From CAVVJA01 sp963779485 (GTDB lineage: Bacteria > Actinomycetota > Actinomycetes > Mycobacteriales > Jatrophihabitantaceae), in the NCBI GenBank assembly GCA_963779485.1, contig CAVZYJ010000013.1, forward strand, positions 682,001-746,000: a stretch of 64,000 bases of DNA, given 5' to 3'. Numbering within the stretch: the first letter of the stretch is position 1; every line of letters starts with the position of its first letter. Positions 1 through 8,574 of the stretch are shown here, in pieces. The notes beneath the pieces were generated by a model. The model saw only the letters and a list, made by a program, of their open reading frames with translations, was not told where the DNA came from and did no database searches. A program made the position numbers and the translations under genes.

Positions 1-470
1 AGAAAACCCATCGCGCGCTCCTTGCGTGCTTCCAAGCCTAGGTGGAGTACCCGACAGCCCGCGTCGTCGCTCGTCCGCCGCGCGTCGACGGCGCCTTCGA
101 CGCATAGATTCACCTGACGTAACCGTACTTGTAAACGCACCGCCCAGATGGGCAGCTCGCGGCTACGTCGAACCACGTGGCCGTGGTTGCGCCGGGCCGC
201 CGCTGTTCTGCGCGACCACGAGGCGGATTTATCTGCGCCGTCCAAGCACAATGTGCGACGGCCGCTCAGGTGGTGCGGCGGCGACAGAGAAGGCCGCCGG
301 TCCCATGGCCCGCCGGACGCGTGCCTGTCTGGCGGCACGGGCGGTGCCGCGGCGATGCAGGTTCTGCCACTGTGCCTCGACACTCGCAGCGCGCCCTATT
401 CGGCGCGTCCGCAAAGTCGTGGCGACGATAAGCAGGATGTGCTCCGTCATCTGACGGTCCGCGCCTGGCG
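1..470. other. no supported gene
   Basis: This left edge has open frames on both strands, but all are arginine- and alanine-rich, overlap one another and resemble no family I know. That is typical of random frames in GC-rich DNA. It may be the 3' flank of a gene outside the window. I see no RNA gene, repeat or convincing promoter here. Confidence 0.5.
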
Positions 471-659
471 CTACTGGTCGCCCAGGGAACAGTCCCACTG
501 GTGCAGATTGGCGGTGTCCTCTGCGGCCTGCAGCGCGTCCATTGTGCCGAGGCGCTTGTCCGCGCCGAAGTGGGGACTCCGCCACCCGCAGTCGCACTCG
601 GCCTGGGCGAGGCCCTCGCCCAGGCCGACAACCCGCGTGTGGTGGGACGGGTTGTTCAC
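471..659 (-). CDS. small Cys/His-containing hypothetical protein
   Basis: This encodes a 62-residue protein from a GTG start. Function unknown. A central AECDCGWRSP stretch, followed by a DALQAAEDTANLHQWDC segment, gives several Cys and His residues that could bind a metal. This resembles small actinobacterial proteins with a CxCGW motif followed by a helical Ala/His segment, though I cannot name a family. It begins 18 nt after the cold shock gene on the same strand, so the two may share a transcript. The ordered motif and tandem position favour a real gene over chance, but the short length leaves doubt. Confidence 0.5.
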   Translation of the reverse strand: MNNPSHHTRVVGLGEGLAQAECDCGWRSPHFGADKRLGTMDALQAAEDTANLHQWDCSLGDQ

Positions 660-677
660 TGCGCCAACCAGTGGACT

Positions 678-881
678 TCAGACGACGCGGACGTTCTCCG
701 CCTGCGGGCCCTTCGGTCCGTTCGTCGTGTCGTACTCGACCCGCTGGTTCTCATCGAGGCTCTTGTAGCCGTTGCCGCTGATGGCGGAGTAGTGGACGAA
801 GACGTCCTTGCTGCCGTCGTCGGGGGCGATGAAGCCGAAGCCCTTCTCGCCGTTGAACCACTTCACAGTGCCCTGTGCCAT
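678..881 (-). CDS. cspA: cold shock protein, CspA family
   Basis: This is a 67-residue single cold shock domain protein, an OB-fold RNA/DNA chaperone of the cytoplasm. It starts MAQGTVKWFNGEKGFGFIAP and carries both nucleic-acid-binding motifs, KGFGFI and VFVHYSAI. Length and sequence are typical of actinobacterial CspA. The ATG at 879-881 is preferred because an AAGGAG ribosome-binding site lies nine bases upstream. Another in-frame ATG two codons earlier would sit too close to that site. A perfect palindrome lies about 30 nt upstream of the start and may regulate the gene. The small Cys/His gene follows on the same strand. Confidence 0.95.
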   Translation of the reverse strand: MAQGTVKWFNGEKGFGFIAPDDGSKDVFVHYSAISGNGYKSLDENQRVEYDTTNGPKGPQAENVRVV

Positions 882-912
882 CCTCATGCTCTCCTTCGGT
901 GGAGCCGTACTG

Positions 913-935
913 GCCATGCACACCGTGTGCATGGC
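913..935. promoter_or_regulatory. perfect 11-nt-arm palindrome upstream of cspA
   Basis: Arms GCCATGCACAC and GTGTGCATGGC are separated by one base. The spacer is too small for a full-length hairpin loop, so a dimeric-protein operator is more likely than a terminator. It lies about 31 nt upstream of the cspA start, in the 5' untranslated or promoter region. No known regulator site is recognised. Confidence 0.5.
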
Positions 936-1112
936 ATGGTCTTGCGGTGACGGCTCTCGATGGGGCTGAAAGGCCGACAGACGCAACTGCAACAAATCCT
1001 GCGTCGCGCATCGGGCCGAAGAAGGAACTGCTGACAACCGCCTACCACGGTAGCAGAGTCAGCGTGTCTCGGTGGACGTGGACGCGTCGTGCGCAGCTAC
1101 CTTAGCCAAGCG

Positions 1113-1165
1113 GTCGTGATCTTGGACTTGCAGCCCTGGGGCGACCATAAGTCCAAGATCACGAC
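1113..1165. repeat. 53-bp palindromic repeat, copy 1 (inverted orientation)
   Basis: Left arm GTCGTGATCTTGGACTT and right arm AAGTCCAAGATCACGAC are perfect 17-nt inverted copies around a 19-nt centre. The same arms recur at 16864 and 37248. The centre of this copy matches those of the other two when read on the reverse strand, so this copy lies in the opposite orientation. It sits about 190 nt beyond the zwf stop, between zwf and cspA. Confidence 0.9.
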
Positions 1166-1356
1166 AGGCAGTGCGCGACCGCGAGGGCCCATAAAGGGCT
1201 GCCAACAGAACGGTGCAGGCTCCGGCGAGAGCTGGGTGAGTCATCGCGGGAGCCTGCAAGCGCTTTCATACCATGATCATTCGCCCTGTGTCCAGGCCCC
1301 GAGGGTCGTGGCCTAGTTGCGAGCCCGGAAATGCCGCTCCGCGAGGTCAGACGTCG

Positions 1357-2880
1357 TCAGACGTCTCGCCAGCGCCGGCCGTCGCGCTCGATGAGTTCTT
1401 GGGCTTCGCGTGGTCCCCAGGTGGCCGCCTGATACTGCGGGATGGGTCCGGTCTCGGCGGCCCAGTACCGCAGCAGCGGGTCGACGATCTTCCACGACCG
1501 TCCGACCTCGTCGGCGCGAATGAACAACGTCGGATCGCCGACCAGCGCATCCAGGATCACCCGCTCGTAGGCCTCGGGCTGTTCCTCGTCGTAGCCAGCG
1601 GCGTAGGAGAAATCCATGGATGCCTTGCGGACCCGGAACTCGTGGCCCGGTACCTTCGCCCCGAACCGCAAGCTCAGTCCTTCGTCGGGCTGCACGCGCA
1701 CGATCAACGCATCGGGCTCAAGATTCGAGCCAGAGGTGGGAAACAGCGGCAGCTGGGGCGGCCGCTGGAACTCGACTGCGACCTCGGTGATTCGCTTGGG
1801 CAGTCGCTTGCCGGTCCGCACGTAGACGGGGACGCCGGCCCAGCGCCAGTTGTTGATATCGAGTTGCAGGGCCACGAACGTCTCGGTCGAGCTAAGCGGA
1901 TCGACACCCGATTCCTCGCGGTAGCCGGCCATGAGGTGCTCCCGCGTGCCGCCCCGGGTGTACTGGCCGCGGACGGCCCGCCGGGCGATCTCGGCCGGAT
2001 CTTCCAGCGGGCGAATCGCCCGCAGTAGCTTGACCTTCTCGTCCCGGATGGCTTCCGGATGAAAGGACGTCGGCGGCTCCATCAAGAACAGCGACAACAC
2101 CTGGAGCACGTGGTTCTGCACGATGTCGCGGACCGCGCCCGCCGTTTCGTAGAACCCGCCGCGGTCCTCCACGCCGATGGTCTCGGCCACCGTGATCTGC
2201 ACATTGTCGATCCAGGTGCGGTTCCAGATCGGCTCGAAGATGGAGTTGGCAAAGCGCAACGCCAGCAGGTTCTGCACGGTGTCCTTGGCGAGATAGTGAT
2301 CGATGCGGAAGACCTGGGACTCCTCGAACCCGGTGGTCACCTGCGCGTAGATGGCTCGCGCGCTGTCCTCGTCCCACCCGAACGGCTTCTCGATCACGAT
2401 CCGGACGAAACCGTCGCCCCGAACGTCGGTCAGTCCGGACTTGCCCAAAGTGCGAGCCACATCGCCGAACAGTTGCGGCGGCGTCGCCAGGTAGTAAACC
2501 CGGCCCCCCGCCGTGCCGCGGGTGCGATCGCATTCCTCGAGCACCTCGGCCAACCGGGCGTATGTCGCCGGATCGTCGTACCCGCCGCTCACATAGCGCA
2601 CCGACGCCACCAGCTCACCCCACTGGTCGCTACCGCCATCGGGCGCCGCCCGCCGCAACCGCTCGGCGAACTCGGCGTCGGTCATCGGTGTCCGGCCCAC
2701 CCCGACCAAGGCGAACTCCCGGGGCAACCGGTTGTACGCGGTCAGCCGTTCCACTGCGGGCAGCAGCTTGCGTTCGGTGAGGTCGCCGGACGCACCGAAT
2801 ATCACCAGGACGCAGGCCGGAGCGCGCCGGGCCGATTCCATGTCCAACTCGTCGGTTCGCGAAGGGGACTGCATCTGCAC
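1357..2880 (-). CDS. zwf: glucose-6-phosphate 1-dehydrogenase (first copy)
   Basis: This 507-residue cytosolic enzyme oxidises glucose-6-phosphate to 6-phosphogluconolactone with NAD(P)+. The N-terminal Rossmann motif GASGDLTERKLLP binds the cofactor. The substrate and catalytic motif is RIDHYLAKD, a variant of the usual RIDHYLGKE. VRTGKRLPKR follows in the C-terminal domain. The start is uncertain: GTG at 2880 has no clear ribosome-binding site, and ATG at 2841 would place the Rossmann motif at the usual distance. It is divergent from phosphoketolase across about 110 nt. A second paralogue with opcA lies at 60.7 kb, so this copy probably serves a distinct local role in feeding pentose phosphates to phosphoketolase. 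Confidence 0.93.
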   Translation of the reverse strand: MQMQSPSRTDELDMESARRAPACVLVIFGASGDLTERKLLPAVERLTAYNRLPREFALVGVGRTPMTDAEFAERLRRAAPDGGSDQWGELVASVRYVSGGYDDPATYARLAEVLEECDRTRGTAGGRVYYLATPPQLFGDVARTLGKSGLTDVRGDGFVRIVIEKPFGWDEDSARAIYAQVTTGFEESQVFRIDHYLAKDTVQNLLALRFANSIFEPIWNRTWIDNVQITVAETIGVEDRGGFYETAGAVRDIVQNHVLQVLSLFLMEPPTSFHPEAIRDEKVKLLRAIRPLEDPAEIARRAVRGQYTRGGTREHLMAGYREESGVDPLSSTETFVALQLDINNWRWAGVPVYVRTGKRLPKRITEVAVEFQRPPQLPLFPTSGSNLEPDALIVRVQPDEGLSLRFGAKVPGHEFRVRKASMDFSYAAGYDEEQPEAYERVILDALVGDPTLFIRADEVGRSWKIVDPLLRYWAAETGPIPQYQAATWGPREAQELIERDGRRWRDV

Positions 2881-2994
2881 TTTGTACCGCGCCGCCCGCC
2901 GACTCGATTCACTCGGCTGAGGTCGCTGGTCGATTCGTGATCACCCGGGCGTGATGGGATGAACGGGGACGACCGCTCGACACGGAGGCGCACC

Positions 2995-5394
2995 GTGACA
3001 ACGACCAGGCTGGCCTACACCGACGCCGACCTCGACCTGGACCTGCGGTGGTGGGCGGCGGCGAACTTCTTGACCGTGGGCCAGATCTATCTCCAGGCCA
3101 ACCCGCTCCTGCGAGAACCAGTGCGTAGCGAACACATCAAGCCTCGATTGCTGGGGCACTGGGGCACGAGCCCCGGCCTGTCGATGATCTATGCCCTGCT
3201 CAATCGGCTCATTCGGGCGACGGACACCGATTGGATCTACGTCACCGGACCGGGTCATGGCGGCCCCGCCATAGTCGCCAACACCTACCTGGACGGTACC
3301 TACAGCGAGGTCTATCCCCAGGTCGGCCCGGACGAGGCCGGACTGCTCCGCCTGGTCCGCCAGTTCTCCACGCCCGGTGGGATACCCAGTCACGTGAGCG
3401 TGCAGACCCCCGGGAGCATCCACGAAGGCGGTGAGCTCGGCTACGCCCTGGCGCACGCGGCTGGGGCCGCCTTCGACCACCCGGACCTCCACGTCGCTTG
3501 CGTCATCGGCGACGGCGAGGCGGAGACCGGGCCGCTCGCCGCGTCGTGGAAGTTGCCGGACTTCCTCCACGCGAAGCGCGACGGCGCGGTGTTACCTATC
3601 CTGCACCTCAACGGCTACAAGATCTCCGGTCCAAGCACGCTCGGGCGAGCGGACGACGCCCGCGTGACCCAGTTACTTCGCAGCCAAGGTTGGGATCCAG
3701 TCGTCATCGCCGGTGACCAGCCGGAGGACGTGTTCCCCCAGCTGTACGACGCACTCGCTGGATCGCTGGCCCGGATACGGGAGGTGCAGGCCGCGGCCCG
3801 GTCAACCGGCGGTGGCGCGCTGCGCCCGGAGTGGCCGGCGATCGTCCTCCGAACGCCCAAGGGGTGGACCGGGCCCCACGAAGTGGATGGTGTGCAGATC
3901 GAGGGCACCTTCCGCGCACACCAGGTGCCGCTGGCGAATGTTAGGGGGAACCCGGAGCACCTCGCGATCCTCGATCGCTGGATGCGCTCGTATGACCCGG
4001 AACAGCTGTTCGACGAAGCGGGCCGGCTGACGCCCGATCTCGTCGCCCTGGCGCCTGTTGGCGACAAGCGCATGTCGGCAAGTCCCTATGCCAACGGTGG
4101 GCGCCTTACCCGTCCGTTGCCGATACCGGCTCTGGACTCGTATGCGCTGCAGCTGCCCCGCCCCGGGACCGTCTCCTACGAGACAACCAGGCCGTTCGGC
4201 GAGCTGATGCGAGATATCTACCGGGCCACCATCACCGACGACAGCGGCGGCGCCTTCCGGCTGTTCTGTCCGGACGAAACGGCGAGCAACCGCCTGCAAG
4301 CGGTATTCGAGGTCACCGACCGGTGCCTGCAGGCGGAGGTGCTGCCGACCGACGACCACCTGTCTCCCGACGGCCGAGTCATGGAGGTGCTGTCCGAGCA
4401 CCTCTGCGAAGGGTGGCTCGAGGGGTACGTCCTGTCCGGCCGGCACGGCGTGTTCGCAACCTACGAGGCGTTCGCGATGGTGGCCACCTCGATGCTCGTT
4501 CAGCACACGAAGTGGCTGCAACATTCGGTGGAGCTGCCGTGGCGGGAGTCGGTGGCGTCGCTCAATGTGCTCCTCACCAGCACGTGCTGGCGCAACGACC
4601 ACAACGGCTTCTCCCATCAGGGACCCGGCCTCATCGACTCCATGATCCCGCTCTCGCCCGCCGTGGTCCGGGTCTGGCTGCCACCGGACGCGAATTGCAC
4701 CTTGTCGATCGCTGACCACTGCTTGCGCAGTCATGACCACGTCAACCTGATCGTGGTCGACAAGCAGTCGCACCTGCAGTACCTGAACCTGGACGAGGCG
4801 AATGCCCACTGCGCCGCGGGCGCTTCGGTCTGGGACTGGGCGGGCACCGAGCTGGCGTTACCGGGCGCGCCGGACGAACCCGATGTCGTTCTCGCGGCGG
4901 CCGGCGACGTGCCCACAATGGAGATCCTCGCCGCGGCCCAGTTGCTCCGCCGGCACGCCCCGTACTTGCGGGTTCGGGTGGTGAACGTGGTCGATCTGAT
5001 GGCCTTGCTCCCGCACGACGACCACCCGCACGGATTCTCTGACGACCGGTTCGCCCAGCTGTTCACCCGGAGCACCGATGTCGTCTTCGCGTTCCACGGG
5101 TACGCCCGCGCGGTCCACCAGCTGCTGCACGGCCGGGAGAATGCGGGTCGGTTCCATGTGCGCGGCTTTTCCGAGCAGGGGACGACGACCACCCCGTTCG
5201 ACATGGTCGTCCTGAACCGGATGAGTCGGTACCACCTGGTACTCGAAGCGTTGCGGCGGTCCCGCCGAGCCGTAGAGGCCGCGCCGGAGCTCGCCCGGCT
5301 GTGCGAAACCATGCTCGAGCGCCATCACTCGTACGTACGGGAGCATCTCGAGGACATGCCCGAGGTTCGGGATTGGACCTGGTCGGCCGAATGA
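2995..5394 (+). CDS. xfp: phosphoketolase (xylulose-5-P/fructose-6-P)
   Basis: This thiamine-diphosphate enzyme of about 799 residues cleaves xylulose-5-phosphate, and often fructose-6-phosphate, into acetyl phosphate plus glyceraldehyde-3-phosphate or erythrose-4-phosphate. Visible motifs are TGPGHGGPA, the ThDP motif IGDGEAETGPLAASW, and NDHNGFSHQGPG in the second half. Length is normal for the XFP family. GTG at 2995 is chosen because a GGAGG site lies six bases upstream, whereas the upstream ATG at 2959 has none. The stop codon overlaps the acetate kinase start (ATGA), so the two are translationally coupled and form the acetate- and ATP-yielding branch. Confidence 0.95.
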   Translation: MTTTRLAYTDADLDLDLRWWAAANFLTVGQIYLQANPLLREPVRSEHIKPRLLGHWGTSPGLSMIYALLNRLIRATDTDWIYVTGPGHGGPAIVANTYLDGTYSEVYPQVGPDEAGLLRLVRQFSTPGGIPSHVSVQTPGSIHEGGELGYALAHAAGAAFDHPDLHVACVIGDGEAETGPLAASWKLPDFLHAKRDGAVLPILHLNGYKISGPSTLGRADDARVTQLLRSQGWDPVVIAGDQPEDVFPQLYDALAGSLARIREVQAAARSTGGGALRPEWPAIVLRTPKGWTGPHEVDGVQIEGTFRAHQVPLANVRGNPEHLAILDRWMRSYDPEQLFDEAGRLTPDLVALAPVGDKRMSASPYANGGRLTRPLPIPALDSYALQLPRPGTVSYETTRPFGELMRDIYRATITDDSGGAFRLFCPDETASNRLQAVFEVTDRCLQAEVLPTDDHLSPDGRVMEVLSEHLCEGWLEGYVLSGRHGVFATYEAFAMVATSMLVQHTKWLQHSVELPWRESVASLNVLLTSTCWRNDHNGFSHQGPGLIDSMIPLSPAVVRVWLPPDANCTLSIADHCLRSHDHVNLIVVDKQSHLQYLNLDEANAHCAAGASVWDWAGTELALPGAPDEPDVVLAAAGDVPTMEILAAAQLLRRHAPYLRVRVVNVVDLMALLPHDDHPHGFSDDRFAQLFTRSTDVVFAFHGYARAVHQLLHGRENAGRFHVRGFSEQGTTTTPFDMVVLNRMSRYHLVLEALRRSRRAVEAAPELARLCETMLERHHSYVREHLEDMPEVRDWTWSAE

Positions 5395-6533
5395 CCTCCG
5401 TGGCGAGAGTCGTACTTGCGCTGAACCCCGGGTCGTCATCCCTGAAGGCCGCGGTCCGCGATCCCGCGCTACGCCTGGCGGCACACATCGAGCGGTTGGG
5501 GACCGCGAACGCCCGCGCGACCATCTCCCGGCCCCGCCGGGAGCCGTCGTCGTCTCCTGCTCCTGGTGATCTCGAAGATGCCATCACCTGGGTCCGGACC
5601 GCCCTCGACGAGAGCGGAATCGAGCCGCAGGCCGTCACTCATCGAGTGGTCCACGGCGGTCCGGTGCACGATCGGCCCACCGTCATCGACGACGAATTGG
5701 TCAGCTACCTACAAGAGATCGTCCCGCTCGCCCCGCTTCACCTGCCCGGGGCGATCGACGCCATCGAACTGGCCCGGCGCGCGTGGCCGCACGTGCCGCA
5801 CGTTGCCTGCTTCGATACCGGCTTCCATCGCAACCTGCCGGACGAGGCGCGCCGCCTTCCGATCGCCGACGAGGTCGCCGACCTGGGCGTGCGGCGCTAC
5901 GGCTTCCACGGGATCGCCGTGCAATCCGTCGTGGACGCCGTGGCGGATCTGGGTTCGGCCGTCGTCGCCCACCTGGGCAGCGGCTGCAGTGTCACCGCCG
6001 TGGCCGACGGGCAGTCGCGCCACACGACGATGTCCCTGACGCCGACGAGCGGAACCATGTCGGCGACCCGGAGCGGGGACCTCGACCCGGAGATCGTGCT
6101 GTTCGTGCTAGACCATCCACGGTGGGACCGTGACGCCGTCCGCGAGATGCTGACCCATCGCAGCGGAATCGCCGCCCTCTCAGGAGGCGTCGTCGACATG
6201 CGTGATCTGCTCTCCACCCGCAGCGACCCGCGAGTGGATCTTGCCATTCGCGCCTTCACGCGCTCCGTGGCAATGGGTATCGCGTCCTGTGCCACCGCGT
6301 TGGATGAATGGCAATCGCTCGTATTCACGGGAGGCATCGGCGAGCATTCGGTGGAGATCCGCGAAGAAATCTGCGCCCGCCTGCTGAGCCTGTCCGGAGG
6401 GCCGGTCGATTCCGGGTTGACGTCGGCCCCGGCGTCACAGCGATTGGCGGAGCGCGGAATCCGGGTAATGACGGTGGCCGCAGACGAGGAGTCGGTTATG
6501 GATCGCCAGACCCGGCAGCTGGTCTGGTCTTGA
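5391..6533 (+). CDS. ackA: acetate kinase-type acyl kinase
   Basis: This 380-residue ASKHA-fold kinase is expected to make acetate and ATP from the acetyl phosphate produced by the upstream phosphoketolase. ALNPGSSSLK, THRVVHGGP, FDTGFH, RYGFHGIA and FTGGIGEHS are all present in family order. It is about 20 residues shorter than typical AckA. Two conserved boxes are altered: HLGSGCSV replaces the usual HLGNGAS, and TPTSGTMSATRSGDLDP replaces the usual TPLEGL-type box. A changed acyl preference is therefore possible. The ATG start overlaps the xfp stop. The downstream ATP-grasp gene is convergent, with an 18-nt gap. Confidence 0.9.
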   Translation: MTSVARVVLALNPGSSSLKAAVRDPALRLAAHIERLGTANARATISRPRREPSSSPAPGDLEDAITWVRTALDESGIEPQAVTHRVVHGGPVHDRPTVIDDELVSYLQEIVPLAPLHLPGAIDAIELARRAWPHVPHVACFDTGFHRNLPDEARRLPIADEVADLGVRRYGFHGIAVQSVVDAVADLGSAVVAHLGSGCSVTAVADGQSRHTTMSLTPTSGTMSATRSGDLDPEIVLFVLDHPRWDRDAVREMLTHRSGIAALSGGVVDMRDLLSTRSDPRVDLAIRAFTRSVAMGIASCATALDEWQSLVFTGGIGEHSVEIREEICARLLSLSGGPVDSGLTSAPASQRLAERGIRVMTVAADEESVMDRQTRQLVWS

Positions 6534-6551
6534 GCCTGGCCGTGACGTTGA

Positions 6552-7813
6552 TCAGCGGGAAGCGCTCTCCAATCGAGCGCTCTCGTCCCGCACCCACATG
6601 TCGATCAGCCCGTGGAAGTGGGCCATGAACTGATCGTGTTCGTGGGGCGGGTAACCCATCCGGACAGTATCGAACAGCAGACGCTCGAAGTGGGCGCTCT
6701 TGATCCATTCGAGAACCCGCTCGTCGAGATCGGGTAGCTGCTCCGCGCAGAACTCCTGGTAGTGGTCCGTGTCGAAGTACGCGTCGGCCAGCTCGCGATA
6801 GGCCGCGAGCTTTTCCCCGTACGAGAGCTCCCCCGGTCCCCGATGTCGAAGTAGGAGCGGGTGTCGGGATCGATGCGCGGTCGCCGACCGGTGACGCAGC
6901 AGAACACCGACCATCGGACGAGGGCCTTGATCGCCCAGGGGAAGTAGTAGTGCAACGAGGTCACCGCGACGTCCGGGCAGGCGTTGGCGTAGTCGATCGG
7001 ATAGACCACGCCATCCTTGACGAGCACCTCGCACGAGTTGAATTCCCAGCGGAAGAACGCGTTGATCAGGCGCGAGATCGTCACGACCTCGTTTCCGACC
7101 GGCGCCGCCAGGAAGTCGTGCTGAACGCGATATCGCTCGTGCATCGGGGCGTCCGGGTCGAACCGCATGACCATGGTCTCGGCGCCGATGGACAGCGCGC
7201 GGGCGAACACGTCGTAGCCTTCGACTGACGCCTGCAGGTGCATCAGCATCTCGCCCGACTGATCGTAGGCCTGGTGTAGCTCGGTGGCGTCACGGACGCG
7301 AGAGACGCCGCGCCACGCTCCCCCGTCGTACGGCTTCATGTAGAGCGGATATCCGACCTCGGCGGCGACGGCGTCGAGGTCGAACGGCCGGTTGTACCGC
7401 TCAGCGGTGTATGTGTACCTGTCGTTGTCGACCGGGTTCTTGAACGGGACCAGCACGGTCTCGGGGATCCGCAGCCCGAGGCGCATCATCGCGCAATAGG
7501 CCGCATGCTTCTCCATGGCCTGGAATGTGAACGGCGAGTTGAGCACGTACACGTCGTCCATCAACGCGATCTTCTTCAGCCACTCCCTGGGGTGGTAGTA
7601 CCAGTAGGCGAGCCGGTCGATGACGAGGTCGGTGCGTGGCTTCGCCCGCAGCGAAAACGGCTCGATAGTCAGTCGTTCCGTCTCGAACACATGACGACGG
7701 CCGCGCGCGTCATCGATCGGCCCGACCAGACCCAGAAACGATTGGAACGCGCGAGGCCAATCCTCCTCGGTGCCGAGCAACAAGCCGACCAGGTGACGAA
7801 CCTCTGAGTCCAC
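6552..7813 (-). CDS. ATP-grasp ligase-like protein (frameshifted near 6835)
   Basis: This reads as a protein of about 420 residues once a single missing base is restored. The first frame runs from 7813 through YPLYMKPYDGGAWRG, an ATP-grasp nucleotide-binding loop, and VVYPIDYANACPDVA, the metal-binding end of the fold, to SYFDIGD. The sequence then continues as PGELSYGEKLAAYREL in another frame to the stop at 6552. The break lies in G runs at about 6829-6844. The GTG start at 7813 has an AGGAG site eight bases upstream. Such enzymes join a carboxylate to an amine or thiol via an acyl phosphate; the substrate is unknown. It is the third gene of an apparent operon with two esterases. Confidence 0.75.
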
Positions 7814-7827
7814 GGGGCAGGCTCCTC

Positions 7828-8574
7828 TCAGCAGAATCTCGGCAGGTGGTGCGCCAGCTGGCGTTGCCACCAGGGCCAGTCATGAGCAACGTCGAAACCC
7901 CAAAGATCGAGTTCGCAGCGAATGCCCTTCAACCACAGCTGCTCGGCCAGGTAACGGGTGGACGGCAGCGCGCCGGTCGGGTGCGTTTCCCAGGCGCCCT
8001 GTCCGACGACGAGCAAGAGAGACACCCGGGACCGGAGCCAGTCGAGGTGGTCGCCACCGAGGTTGGGCACGTAGTCGCAGGGGTTCTGGAAGTAGACCGC
8101 GTCGCCGCGCTCCCCCCAGGCGTTCCAGGTCGCCGGGTCGTAGTTACCGGACAGGCCTATCGCCAGCGGGAACAGGTCGGCCCGGCGGAGCGCGAGATTG
8201 ACCGCCTGGTACGCGCCGAGGCTGCATCCCGTCGTCATGATCTCGAGCGCGCCGCCGCAGTCGTCGTAGACGAACGGCACGACCTGGTCGAGGATCCACG
8301 ACTCGTAGGCGCCGTGCCGGGCCGCTCGTTCCTCGACCGGGAGATCGCCTCGCGACCAGGTCTGGGTGTCGAACGAATCGACGCAGTACAGCTTGAGCCG
8401 CCCGGCGTCGATCAGCCCGGCGACCGCGCCGACCATCCCGTTGTTCTCGTAGTCGATGGCCCGCCCCTGCTCGGACGGGAACGCCACGAGCGGACGGCCC
8501 CAGTCGCCGTACGCGATCACGCTCCCGCTCGCTCCGATCGCCGGCGAGTACAGGTCGTGCACGTCACGCCGCAT
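7828..8574 (-). CDS. alpha/beta-hydrolase fold esterase (cluster gene 2)
   Basis: This 248-residue protein resembles the esterase D/putative esterase family. The nucleophile elbow is TTGCSLGAYQAV, with a serine in a G-x-S-x-G setting. A C-terminal AHDWPWWQRQL supplies the probable catalytic histidine. There is no signal peptide, so it is likely cytosolic. Its start overlaps the end of the upstream esterase by 11 nt, and its stop lies about 15 nt before the ATP-grasp start, so all three genes are probably co-transcribed. The substrate is unknown; release or trimming of a product made by the ATP-grasp enzyme is an inference from context. Confidence 0.8.
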   Translation of the reverse strand: MRRDVHDLYSPAIGASGSVIAYGDWGRPLVAFPSEQGRAIDYENNGMVGAVAGLIDAGRLKLYCVDSFDTQTWSRGDLPVEERAARHGAYESWILDQVVPFVYDDCGGALEIMTTGCSLGAYQAVNLALRRADLFPLAIGLSGNYDPATWNAWGERGDAVYFQNPCDYVPNLGGDHLDWLRSRVSLLLVVGQGAWETHPTGALPSTRYLAEQLWLKGIRCELDLWGFDVAHDWPWWQRQLAHHLPRFC

